A stretch of DNA of 64,000 nt from Byssochlamys sp. IMV 00236 (lineage: Eukaryota; Ascomycota; Eurotiomycetes; Eurotiales; Thermoascaceae), in NCBI GenBank assembly GCA_001931875.2, contig MSJH02000640.1:1-64000 (forward strand). Reading direction: 5' to 3'. A program made the translations under genes and the position numbers. Positions within the stretch are counted from its first letter, which is position 1. Each line of letters begins with the position of its first letter. The notes beneath the pieces are model-generated. The model did no database searches. It was not told the DNA's origin and was given only the letters and a program-made list of their open reading frames with translations. Positions 13,031-25,352 of this stretch are shown here, piece after piece.

Positions 13031-16012
13031 ACGGCAGAATTCTTAACGACCTTCAACTAATTTCATGGACAGGGAGGACTCCTTTACGCGATCCTGCAAA
13101 CTTCTTCATTTCTTGATGTCGACTGGATCTTCCATGCACATTTTTTTCAGAAAAACAAACAATACCCCCTCCGCATAACCATCGGAATATCCTGGCGCCT
13201 CTTAACGTTCATGTATGAAATCATTTCATTGCGAGTGAGCACCAGTCGATCATCTGTATTACACATCTTTTAATTTCTCAACACTCTCACGATATTGGCT
13301 CGAGATATGCTGTCATGCGGTTTGATTCGAAATTACGAATCGATTTAGGTTTAAGGACTGAGTCCTTGCTACGCGAGACGCCCGATGCCTATTTGTTTCT
13401 AATGTGTCTTGATACTTTCCTCCTTTTCATTTCACTTCTTCTTCCCTCCCCTCTCTCTCTCTTTTCTGATCATGATGAAGATTAATACTTTGCATCGACG
13501 TACATTATTGTAATATCACATGATCCTGTATTCTACTACACTCTACAACTGATAGGACTGAAGAACAAGAGAAGAAAGGAAGAAAGCAAGAACACAATAA
13601 AACTAGCTAGGAAAAAAAAACCAAATGAAAAAAAGAAACTCCAAATTTCCTCACACATGAAATAACCCGCCAACAGCTGTTGCGTAACCTTCTTCAAATC
13701 CATAATCAATTACGCAGAGCAAAAGAAAACAGCTATTTCTATGCAATTATACATACATACATACATACATACAACCTGTACTTTTCACACGCACGTATAA
13801 AGAAAGAAATCCCCCAAGTCAAACTAACTTAATTACGCCTCAAATCATTGAAAACAGTCCAGCTTGTCCCATTGCCAAGGACTAAGATAATTAATTATCT
13901 ACCTAGTTAGGCTGAGCTGAGCCTTCTGTTAGTTAATAATAATGTCAACGCTTAACTAGTTACAGCTTCTAATGGAGACGAGCTATAAACCTGCTGCAAT
14001 CCGCTGCTCCTGCCCGATACAAACCGGGTAGATACCTAGCATCTGCAACGGAAAGCTACCTAGAATAGGATCAAAGCAGAAGGTGCTGGCTGGAACCATG
14101 GAAATAATAGGTAAGATAGTGATTCAGTTCAGTTCAGCCCCATGTAGCTGTAATGTCACTCAGAATAGTCTAGAAGTCAGGAAGAATAATAAATAGCTGG
14201 TAGTTAGATTTCAGTCACCTTCAATTCTCTAAGAAATTGGATTTTGTTCCCTTTTTAAACGCCCCTTTGGAAGCTTTGCTTCTGTGGTCCTAGACTCCCA
14301 CAACATACGAGAAAATCGCCGTCGTAGTCGGTTCTAAATATGTTGTCGAATCACAGGCAGATCGGTAAGTGGTGTGTGTACATGTAGTGTTGTACATACA
14401 TACAAGCAAGCTGCTGTCGTAGTGTAGTCGGTTCTCACTTCAAGTATGAAATCATAAAGGGTTTTAGCTGTAGGATAATAAAGATCATCGCTATTGCCAA
14501 GATTTAATTAAATGCAAAGGATCTCAGATACCACTTATTCATACATAGTACCGTAGTCGAAGATATGCAAGTAAGCATGTCCAATGCATGGACGCCACCA
14601 CATTCGCACACAGTCCACATTCCGATCGTCAATTCCGATCGCTCTTAGCTACTAAATTTTACATACTACATTCTACATATCTTAAATGAATGGAACCCGC
14701 AAGGTATCTCAGGTTTTCTTTTCTTTCTGTTTTTTTTTTCTCATTTTTTCCTTTTCTAATATTTCCTGTATATATGTATTATTCCTTGGCCAAACCGGAT
14801 TTCAATTCTACATATTCATCATTGACTGCACATTCGGGGCTATAGGTGAAACATCAAAAAAGAAAACAATCAGAAAAGAGCACACGGACACCGACCCTGA
14901 ATCGCCTCGCTCCCTGCTATGGTATGATGGTGCTGGCAAACACGTGAGGCAAATGAGAAAGACCACAATGAAGCGTAATACCGTACAACAGAGAAAACAA
15001 CAGGGGGGAAAATTGACAAGAGAAATGTAATATGGATCTCCAACCGGACCCGATTCGCTTTTGGAAGAGACGAGAAACGACCAAAGTCCGGGTTCTCCAT
15101 GGATCCTTTGTATGTGTATTGGCTCTCCTAGCCAGCTGTTTTATTTGGATTCCTGCGAGTTCTTCAAGAGAATTCCCAAGGAAGACGATAAATGATGACA
15201 GTGATGATTGTGCGCCATTTTGGTTATCCCGAGAGGACAAAAAGAACAGAGATCACGAAAAGTAATAAACACAAAGACAACAGAACGTGGCAAGCCAGAG
15301 GGGGATATATTGGTTATTTGTAAAGAAAACGAACCCAACCAGCACATCAAAACAAGCTCGACTTGGAGCTGTAACATGACACATAGGACAAACCAACCCG
15401 GGATGCGATTAGGGCGCAAAACCAATGACACGAGTATAACAAGCGCTATGACGTAGGGAAACTGATTTTTCCATGCAATTCGAGTAAGAGAACCTTAGAC
15501 GTTTGCAAATAAGTAAAACTCTGGACTGCCCACTCGTTAGACCGACCTTCGAAGAACGCCATATTTGAAAAGGTCAGAGTTGACAACGGAATGACAAGCA
15601 GAAATGGTCGAAGACCCTTCGATCCAAAATAAACGGATCACGAAAACACCATCTTCCGAACAGACAGTGTCTGTTCTCAGCAGCGGATTTATAGTATAGG
15701 CAGGGCCAAGGTCAGCAGAAATCGTGCTACACCGGTTCCATGGAACAATCCGATAATTTAGCACACAATGGCCGAGGGATCATAAGAGAGCCAGGACCTT
15801 CCTCAAGAATGGAAGCTCTAACTTCACGAATTTAGGGGCTGTGAAATCCGCAAATGTTAGCCCAGCGCGCCATGTCCTGACAGGCTCTTGTGAATTTGGC
15901 ATAGGTCGACTACTCCATCACATGAGTTAGCTTCCAGAAACCTGCATATCAAGACTCTTTCGCCATCGGCAAGGCACCAGACTCTCCATGGCATTCCCGA
16001 GTTCCCACGCAC
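13031..16012. other. Gene-poor convergent interval between erg1 and the nucleotidyltransferase gene
   Basis: Nearly 3 kb with no supported gene. It lies between two 3' ends and is A+T rich, with a CATA microsatellite at 13750-13774, many TACATA runs (14390-14405, 14540-14550), a TTAGTTAATAATAAT segment near 13929 and a near-palindrome AGGACT-G-AGTCCT near 13354-13366. The longest frames (114 codons at 14686, 96 codons minus at 15141) have poor composition. It may hold long 3' UTRs or a noncoding transcript. Confidence 0.5.
13750..13774. repeat. CATA tetranucleotide microsatellite
   Basis: About six tandem CATA units inside the 3-kb convergent gap. No spacer structure, so this is an ordinary simple repeat. 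Confidence 0.9.
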
Positions 16013-19000
16013 TTAGCCGCCTTTTCGCATAGACTCATCCACTGGAAGAGGCTCCGCGCCATTCAAATAGGCGTGGCGCGGTTCAGCGGATGATCTCGCA
16101 TTCCTTTTGTGCTTCTTTTTCGTTGTCTGCCAACCACCATTTGGTGTGCTTGGGGCGTGCGAATCGTGCCCACTAGTTACCGGTGTAACACCATTCGGTT
16201 TCCGCAGCAGCGATTCTGACTGACGTTCCTTGACGTCCGCAGCTGAGTGAGATGCAGCATTGGCGGTCTCCTGTCGGCCCTTTGATTTAGACTTGTGACT
16301 GATACCGTTCGGCTTGTCGACATCAACACCGTTGGGACGACGCTTGATCGGTGATGGCGTACAGCACTCCGTCACAGGGGAGAGTTCCAACGTTGTCCGG
16401 TCTCCGCCAACAGGTAAACGGGTGTCCGAGTTTATCTGTTCCCTGGCTGGAGAAGAACGGGTTTTCGACTTATCCCATCCTGGCTTCGTTGGCGACTCGT
16501 CCAGCTGGTCGGAGCCGGAGACGTGCAACTTCTGTAAGCGACCAGAGAGAAACCCAAGTCTCCCATTGTGGGGACTGATATGGCTATCATTCGTAGAAGA
16601 AGCGTCATGAAGTTCAGGATTGGGACGACCAACAAAGTTTTGGCGATCTAACTCGAAGGAGGCAGGGTCCTGTAACTCTTGAGATAATGTGTCCGAGGTG
16701 CTCACAGGGGTATCAAAGTTATTTTCGTCAGAGCTATGGCTCATACTCGAGTAGTGATCGAAGTTCTCCATTTGGTATGAACTTCGGTGATCGCTTGGGG
16801 GCACCGATCCATCCACAATCAAAGGGCCTCGATCACGGGGTGGGATAGGACGCGGTGCACTCTGCCGTTGCGACGATGACGACTTCGAACCAGGGACGGA
16901 ACCGCCATCAGGCGAGGAGCTGAGCGGATCAGACGCGGCTCCACCGGATGACAGGTATTCCTGCGGATTGCGGATATATGATGGAACGCCATTCTGGGTT
17001 GCTAGACCAACTGGGGCAGAGAACGATGGGACTATGGTGTTTGGAGGATACGTCTGTAATAGAGGGGAGGTGCTGAGATAGTAGCCAGGGTACTCCGATG
17101 GCCGACTTTCGTCGCCATACGTCGACCGTGACATCGTTGGAAGACTGCTGGGCATGAAAGCAGTCTCAGTTTCACCCTGAGTACCCCCGGGAGACCCTGG
17201 GGTATGATGCTGCTTTGAAGTCTGCGGGCTATCAACAGGCTGTGATTGGGAATAGAGCGAAGGGATGTTCTGCACCACTGGGGAGTGCATTGATCGCGCG
17301 GGCTGAGAATGGGCTCGCAATGACCCGCCTGGAGACCCATTTGTGACAGATGATCGCCGATGATTCCGTCGCAGATCCGGTATGGCCGCAGTAGCAGATG
17401 GAGATGGGGGGTTGGTATTGCTGCCCTGCACTGCGGGAACTGCTACCGGGAGATAGGCAGGGTTATAGAAGACCTGCTGGCGAATTGGGGCTGTCAGGGG
17501 CGGGTGATTGACGGTACCAGATCTCGTACGAGAGTTTTCATCACCGGTACCCTCCTGTTGAAAGGGGAACTGGATGAACGGCTGCCGAATAAGAACTGGC
17601 GGTGGCCGCCCGCTGATGAGTGCCTGGTTCTGGAGTTGAAGCCTTAGTTCCTGCTCCTGGGCCTGAAGTATCTGGATCTGCTGATAGAGATGGTCGTGGA
17701 GCAGGAATTGGGCTTGCTGCGCCTGCAGAGATAGATCGGATGCAGACACCCCAACATTTGCGTGCCGATAGTGATTGCTAGGTCGATTCGCAGCACTCGA
17801 GGATCGACGAGGTGGGTTACCACCACGAGGATACTGGTTTGAATGTCTGCCTCCGCGACCACCACCTCGACCACCACGAGAAGAAGCATGGGGAGGGATT
17901 GGTGTAATGATGGGTCGAGGCTGTGGCGCTGGCCTCTCCCAATTCCTCTCTTCCTCAGGCGGAAATTCGTACTGTTCGCAACATTGGTCGAGATCGGCTT
18001 CTGACACTGCCTTGAAAGCCCTGCGCAGTTCCATGTGGAGACCTCGGAAAGAGTAGTCATCTGCCGTGTTTCCCAGATTTCTTGAAGTGTTGAAAGGTTC
18101 CTCCACGCACAGACGGTTGTTTTGCAAAAGATGCCAGCCTTTTGCCTCTTTCGAGATCAACTTCCCTTCGCGAACTGAAATGACATATTTCTCGTAATCG
18201 ATTTCGTGACCGTAATATCGAAAAAATTCGAATAGCAAACCACCAAGACTCTGTTTATTTGCTCGCCCAAAGCCAGCGAGGGAATCAAGGTCATCGTCGA
18301 AAGAGGCGACTAAGCCATCAGCGGTCACACGCTGCTTGTGCGGACGTGCCTGGAGACTTGGCAAAATCGGGGGTTCTCTCGTCTGTAGAAAGTTTATGAT
18401 TAGGCAAATCCAAGTGTAGGAACTCAGAGTGCCACCAAGTGCTACATTCCCAAGTCAGCCAAAAAGCCCACCCTGCAGGCTATAATATCGTCGTGCGGAG
18501 ACTCACCCGCATCGTTTAATATTCGTCGTTTCGTCCAATATTTTATGATCATGGCCAATGGTCGAACCCTCTCGTCGATATCCACGTAGGTTCTGATCAT
18601 GCGGGTGTTCTCGAGTGCCAAAGTATTATTGACATTCATATCACAAGCCAGCTGCAATTCCGGGTCCCAGATTTTCACAATCGGAACCTTGGCGTGGGAA
18701 ACACAGACAACTCGCTCCATACCGTCTGCAATAAGCACGTATTAGTTTCGACACCCATTGTGCATACAAATATTTCCCGATCTTACGCTTTGCGAGAACC
18801 TCCGCGATCAGACACACATGCTCGAGCTCCTTATATGTCGTAGTTATACAAATATCCACTAGATACTGTTAGCGACGTCAAATCTTTGCAAGGGAGGCCA
18901 CGGGACTCACCATCGGATTCGCTTGAGCACAGCTTGTTGCCAGAAGACCCAAAGACGTGAACTTTGATATTGCTACCCGGCCACTGGTTGTTCAGCAACT

Positions 19001-19520
19001 TTTCCAGTTTTCGAACCAGTTGCCGTCGACGATCGTCACTTTCCGCCGATGGTAGTAACCGATCGTATACTTCCTTCATATCCTCTGTGAGCTTCTCTTC
19101 CTGAGCGGAATCTAGGCGTTCTTTTAGACCCTCCTTCTCCTCTGGCAGCAAATCCCCTCCCAAACTGTATGGCATCCGTCTCCGGAAAAATGCCATGCCG
19201 GTCTCATATTTACAACCGCCGAGAGGTTTTCGGAATGAGGGCAGCTGGTGATTTGATTCCGACTGTGTAGAGCGCGGGGACGTGCTATTGCGACGCGGCG
19301 AAGGTGTCCTCGAGTGGAAGGAAAGGTCACGGGGATGTTGATATGGAGTTGAGGGGAGCGAGTTCGATTGATGCGTCACCAAGGGGGGTCGCGCAGTCTG
19401 ATCGGACGGTGCATCTGCCTTCAAGGTCCACGCCATGGTAGAAGTCTTTTCCGACGCTATCGGTGATTCCTCACCACGAGTATGAGAGGAATTGCGATTC
19501 CCATGGGTGGATGAGCTCAT
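16013..19520 (-). CDS. Cid1/Trf-type non-canonical nucleotidyltransferase (PAP/25A family)
   Basis: Adds nucleotides to RNA 3' ends. Relatives include fission yeast Cid proteins and the A. nidulans CutA/CutB enzymes that tag mRNA before decapping; I cannot tell which orthologue this is. Four exons (19520-18911, 18858-18787, 18725-18507, 18441-16013) give 1109 residues. Residues 1-130 are Ser/Pro rich. The catalytic core follows: FGSSGNKLCSSESDVDICI with Asp203 and Asp205, third Asp at 256 (LACDMNV), then RPLAMIIKYWTKRRILND and GGTLSSYTWICLIINFLQ. The PAP-associated domain ends the core (SLGGLLFEFFRYYG; CVEEPFNTSRNLGNTAD). The C-terminal 600 residues are disordered, with an RGG box (RGGRGGGRGGRH), Gln-rich and Ser/Pro-rich stretches and basic patches (KKKHKRN), as in RNA-granule proteins. 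It is divergent from a gene 5.8 kb away. Confidence 0.9.
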
Positions 19521-22500
19521 ACAGAGACTCCAACGTTGTCCGACAACGTTGGCCCTCGGGGAGGGCTATGTTCTGATCCAAGAGCGTGAATATAATCGGG
19601 TCCAACCCCCCAAGAATTCGTACCGAGACGCAATCACCGGACCTCTCACAGAGACGGCGCGAAAGTCCAGATTCAGACTCGAGTGAATTCGGTTTGAGAG
19701 GACGAACTGGTCAACCAGCCCAACGGCGTCGAAAAAAAAAAGAGAAAAAAAAATTCCTGGACAAGAAAGAGAGCAGAAAGCACCGTCAAGCGTATCGTAA
19801 TGCACAGATCATATGTCGCGGATCCCAGCACGATTCGACCCAGACAAAAAAAGAGATAAAGAGAGTATCCTCGTGGGAAAATGAGCAGATGGAAGAGCAC
19901 CGGCGATTGAACGGCAAAAGACCAGTTGTGGCTCTTTTGGACAGTCGGAAAAGTCGGGGTCTCGATGTTTCCCTGTCGATCCTCCAACCGAACCTTTTAA
20001 GGGGAGAAAGACTCCAACCGACGTAAGAGCACGCCACAAAGAAGCCTTAGACGACCAACGAGATTCGCCTTGTAGGGACCAGCCTGGGTGTATGTAGAAA
20101 CAGTCCGCTTCTTGAGAGAGCACGTCGGAAGGCCCGATGCAGAGAATGACCGTCCGGAGTCACTTGGAGAGCCAGAGGAGCGAGGCTCTTTTGGGGGGGT
20201 AAGGTAGGTCGCGGTGGCACGGTCAGGGAATCGAAAGAGCGAACGGGATGGAAGCCAGTCCTGCGGCAAGAGGGCGAAGAGAGGAACTGGAGATCGATTC
20301 GGAGACGCGAGAGGGAAAAGGCGCACGACGAGAGTCGGACAAGGGGAAATTTTCCAGGTTGTTTGAACGCTCTGTTCTGTTTCTCAGTCTGGGGAGAAAG
20401 CCTCAGTTGCCATTTGGTTTAGGATGGGGCAGGAGTCAGGGCTTCAGGGCTTCTACGCAGCACAGAACCAGCAACGGCAACGGCGGTAAGTTGCCCGTAT
20501 TGCCCGTTACAGCCGTTCCCGCCTCATGCACCCCGTATTTTACGGGTTTTACTGGTAACGAACCGCTCGCTCTCTATCTGACCGACGCGAAACTTCCTGC
20601 GGTCTCTTTCTTTTTAGCTGATACCGTGTCGAACAGCCGACAGCAGTTAATTGATTGATTAATTGACTGATGGGTTGATTGATTCATATCATAATTGTCT
20701 ACACTATCCATCTGCCTGTAACAATGCACCGACTCAGAGCTCCCTCTATCCTAAGGGCCTCGCTGGTGCGACCTCCTGAGGATCTGCCGCAACGGCTGAA
20801 GGCCGTTTGTCCTGCACGTGCTTACTACTGGTCGAGGCCCACCTTGTGCCTGTGCCTTTCTCCCTCGTCTCATCCTCCTCTTCAGCTGAGACTTATATCA
20901 CTGCACTAAGTTAACTATCTCACAGTCTGACTACAGCAGAGGGCCTTTCTTGACCATGTGGTAACTAACCAACTAAATAGTTAACTACCCTCACAGCCGT
21001 GCGCTGTGTCAGCAATGTCTCCCTGTTGCTCACATCCCAGGTTCTGTAATGCCCCACACACCTTACTGCCCGTCGAGAATAGAATTGGAATGCAAGGCGA
21101 TTGCAGATGCCATTGTCCTTCCGGGAAATTAGAGGAATCTTTAATAGCGTGTATCCATGGGCATCCTATATATATAGATAACCAGTTTGGCCTAGTTAGT
21201 GTGTTGTTTCCCTCAAGATTCTTATAAGCATTTAGCCCTTCCTAAACTATCTCTACTCTAGAACCATCAATGAGGCCTAGACACGCGTGTCCTGCCGATC
21301 ACCTTCGCTTATACTACGTCCCTGACAGACGGATCTTGTTTCCCAAGGGGCAATATATCGGGAAATCGAAGTATTTGCACCGGTTTCCTCGGGTGTCGTA
21401 GGGAATTAACATCAATAGACGTAAGGTGAATACGACGCGCCTGTCATGACGTGTAGTACTCGATATTACTATGTCTCTCAGAGAGCGCGATTGCTAGTTA
21501 CTCGAGCCCCTACGGTTACAACTAGATAACATTTTTTAATCATCTTTGAGTCTATCCATACTTGGAAACCAGGGACTAGGAACGACCCAAAGATCAGGAT
21601 GGACCAACCAATCTGCCCACGGATAGAAGTAAACGCACCCCAACTGATAACTGCCGCGAGTGCGGGGATGATGTGTACGGGAAAAGAGGCAAAATTTGTC
21701 CACTGTGGCTAAAAATAGTGTGAATTACACGCGGTCCAGCCGAATTATAATAAGATCGAGCAGATAGATCTCTCCAAGGGGTCCTGTTGGTGCTGTCCGG
21801 CAATAATCATCGTGACATCAGGTCTCATTCTTTCCCGTCACATAAAGAGTTGGTTCTGGTGTGGTGGGCGCTCGCATACCACCGAAGATAGAACATTTTT
21901 AGACAATTTGATAAAAGTTCGAATCGACGTCGCCTATCGTCACGGGGGTTTTGGCGGGCAATTCCGCGAATACAGTATGAGATCAGGGTCTACCTACACT
22001 ATCTAGTATCTACTGCCATTTTGACGGAACGCCTCAGAAGATTTTCGATCTCCCTCCCTTCATTATTACTTGGTTATTTTTATTCTACATCTCAATCACT
22101 AGATGATTGATATTTCCCTGTCTTCCGCATCGGGAAGCTAGTTTCGATGATGATCATCGTGCTAGCAAGATTATTTTAGGGGTCCTCTCTGCACATTGAC
22201 AAATTCGATTCCCCAAAGACGTGGATCATCTGACCGGAAGCACTTCGCCTCTTATATCACTCTGCGAGTTGGTGATGACCCCGCTGCTCTGCAACCCATC
22301 ATCTTTCCAGAAGCAAGGCGAAGACGGACAAAAGCAAGTGACGACTTTGCATGAACCTTGCGAGAAGGCGCGCGCACATGCGCGCCATGAACAATTGGTC
22401 TTCCCTTGGGCATTCCAACGGACTAAAGGAGGGAAAAGGGGGGTGGTTCGAAAAGGACGAACGAGGTTGGACATTCACGGTTGAGTTGATGCCCGCACCT

Positions 22501-25352
22501 GCAACCAAGGCTTTAGTTCCGACATAATCGAAGACCTTTTAGAGTTTCGATGGCCAGTGATAGTGGTTTAGCGCGGAGATCGGAGGGATGGACCGCAGCA
22601 ACGATCAGTCGTAACTCATTCATAAGAAACGAAAATTCCGGGAGTCCGGCAGAAGAGTGTGGAAGTATGGTAAGATGCCAGAGGTGCAGTCAGAGCGAGA
22701 AGTTAAGGCCGGATGATTTCGTAGTATGTACAATATATACCCAACAAGGACCCAGACAGCCAATTCTAATTACAACCCGAGACAGCAAGGAGGATTTCAT
22801 CCTGCAGATTCCACAGCCGCTACGGTTCTAAGTAATTGGCCAGAGCGTCTTGACTTGTGGTAGTTACAATTGCCCGTCGCAACCGCAACAGAACTCTAGG
22901 TAGAGATATTAGAGTGACTTGAAGAATAATAATATTAATTGGCTCCCCGTCCAATATCAGGGCGCAGTACTCTACTGTCTGAGAAGGTCGCTCTGCAGCT
23001 GCAATCCCCGTAAGGCTGACGACTCCGACACCTTGGGGACTGGGAACAATGATAATACGCTGGTTGTCTCGCTACAGTACAAAGGTGCAAGAGGGAATTG
23101 GGGAACTTGCGAGCATCTGTGCTTCCGGTGTTCTTGAGTCTTGGCAACTTTTCTCGGCTAAAAGTTCGCCTGTAACGTGCAAAATTCCGAATTGTTGCTC
23201 TCAAGTATATATGTACAGCACCAATAGTGTCTCTACTGGAGAGATCCGCCCAAACAGATATTTAGGCAATGAATGCATCCGCGCTTCTCGGTTTGACTAT
23301 CGCTGCCATCTCGCAGGGATCATGTATTATTATTATTATTACTCCTCCGTACTCTACACCGTATACCTGGTCTGAAGCGCGCCGTTGTGCGAAAGAACTG
23401 TGGATGTTCCGCAGGGACCCTCAGTGCTAGTACGGAGCGATACCGTTTTAGCGTTTCGTCCAGAAGATATTGCTGTATTGCAAAGCCGCCCCACCCGACT
23501 CCTGAGCAGAGAGGGCTGATATAAGTTACACGGATGGATTTTCGATGCTGCTGTGACTGTGAAGAGAATCAATTGCCTGTATGGTATGAAAAATGTAAGG
23601 CAGACTGGTGTGTCCCGGAGAAGGGACGTGAGCAAAAGAAGATTCTCGCAGATAAGACTGGCGATGATCAGAAAGGCAGGGAGAAGTCCCGGAAGGGAGT
23701 GTGAGAATACGTGGCCGGGATAGAGGCGCTAATCGCACGGGACAGCCCTTTTGAGATGGACCAGAGCGACGCCCACGAGGTGGAGACGCCGAACAGAGGA
23801 AGAGTTCTCCACAAGGAATGGAGGCTCTCCTATTGCTTCTTCTTATAATCAATAATAATTGTAATAATGAATCGATATCTCCCTGATCCATGGTCTGGGG
23901 GCTGGCTGTATGTACGATTGTTAAGGGGCCAGTCCTGACGCCGTAACAGAAACGATTTCTGCTGAGTTAGATGGCAGAAAGATTACCTCCAGACTGATCC
24001 GCTCGAAAGGATAGAGGATCAAACACAAGTATACTCCGTACTTGTGCCATTGTTATCGTCTCGAGCACGAACGCTGGTAAGTCTGTTCTCTCCTTGTGGT
24101 GGGACAGGAAGAGAGACAGCAGAGCACCAGCCGGTTCTACCGGCGCTAAACCGTTGCCCAGCACTCCCCCAAATCTCCGGTTACCGGTTGATGAGCACGG
24201 GACAAGAGTAGTCCTCAAACCTCCACCGACAAGCTTCTCGAGTACACGTCCCCCCACTGTGCGGGCGCTGGTGCGAGATAGATAGGGTTGATTTGTGAAA
24301 GTAATTCCCATTATTAGACTAGAGATGGCTAATAATTACCGGGAAGCTACGGTTGACGGGAGTAATCGAGGAGTGAAGTAGTAGTAGTTATACTCGGTAG
24401 TAGTAGTTAGTGTATGTAGTAAATAGCGGTAGAACTGGGTAGAGGGCAAACCGCGACCAACACACACATCTATTATTCTTCCTATTATTTTTTTTAATGA
24501 GACGAAGAAGCAGATTCATTGCAGAGACTGCTCGTTAGCTGCACAGCGTGGGAGCATCAGCAGAGGGAAAAGCAGAGTCAGACAGACGAGAGAGAGAGAA
24601 AAAAAAAGCCCACGGGCCGGAGGGGGACGAGCGATACCACTCCGAATCTCCATCGCCAACCACAGCCGACTAAGAGCAACGCCCACCACCCTCTCCTCTC
24701 TCCGCTAACACCAGGTCGACTCTTCTTTTCCCTTCTGTTCCCCTTTCCCCCATCTTTACCCTCCCCATCTAATTATCCCTTCTATCTCTCCTCCCCCCTG
24801 GACGTTGTCCTGCCTGAAGGGAAAAGTCGCCCTTGTCGTCCGTCTGCTCTGCCCGTTCACTCGTGGTAGAACAGCCCAGAAATTTTTTTCTTGACGGGAC
24901 GCTCCTTTTTACTGTAAGTGACAACCTACCCTTCACCAAACCGTCTCAAGACGGCCATGCCCTGTCTTCCTTACTCGACAGTGAAGCCGTAAGGCATCAT
25001 TTGTCATCGCCAATAAGATTGCATTGGGGGCTGCAGATCGCCTAGCAGGACAAGAGCGTGTGCAGAGAAAAAAATCGTGCGATGCCACCGGTACCGTGCG
25101 ATGTCATCGTTTTTGCCATCCACTCCGCCTCACATCCGTCCTCGACCTCTCTCTTGCTGGCTTGCGTTCCTTCGTCGTGATATTCTTCTTGTCATCGCTT
25201 AAGACTCCCTTTTTAATCCTTGTTGTGTTTCTAGGTCCTCGGATCCTTCGAACGAACTGGACTGGCCTTCCGCCATTCTGTCCTTCCGATCCTCGACAGT
25301 AACGCATCAGAGTGTTCAAGATATTGTTTTCGTCATCGGTTGATCGATAAAC
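19521..25352. other. 5.8-kb gene-free divergent interval
   Basis: The interval between the starts of two divergent genes is several times longer than typical here. 19521-20350 is G+A rich and probably the 5' leader of the nucleotidyltransferase gene; 24500-25350 is pyrimidine rich and probably the leader of the gene at 25353. Between them I see GTTAACTA palindromes (20909-20917, 20978-20987), a CCCGT/ACGGG cluster near 20470-20550 and TAG-trinucleotide runs (24377-24420), but no convincing coding exon, tRNA or transposon end. The longest frame (136 codons, 20248-20658) lacks recognisable domains. Confidence 0.5.
20532..20546. repeat. Perfect short hairpin CCCGTA-TTT-TACGGG
   Basis: Six-base arms with a three-base loop. 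It lies just after two direct CCCGT copies (near 20492 and 20501) in the gene-free interval, so the same pentamer occurs several times within about 60 bases. A regulatory role is only a guess. Confidence 0.5.

Noticed and set aside
13750..13774. CATA tandem units considered as a CRISPR-like array
   Set aside because: No spacers; a simple microsatellite in a fungal genome.
14686..15030. 114-codon plus-strand frame in the convergent gap
   Set aside because: Phe/Lys/Thr-biased composition over A+T-rich DNA, no domain, no splice context.
20248..20658. 136-codon plus-strand frame in the gene-free interval
   Set aside because: Overlaps the likely leader of the minus-strand gene and is dominated by repeats of CCCGT-type words; no recognisable protein.
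24519..24869. 116-codon Pro/Ser-rich plus-strand frame
   Set aside because: It is the pyrimidine-rich leader of the gene at 25353, which always yields Pro/Ser/Leu frames.
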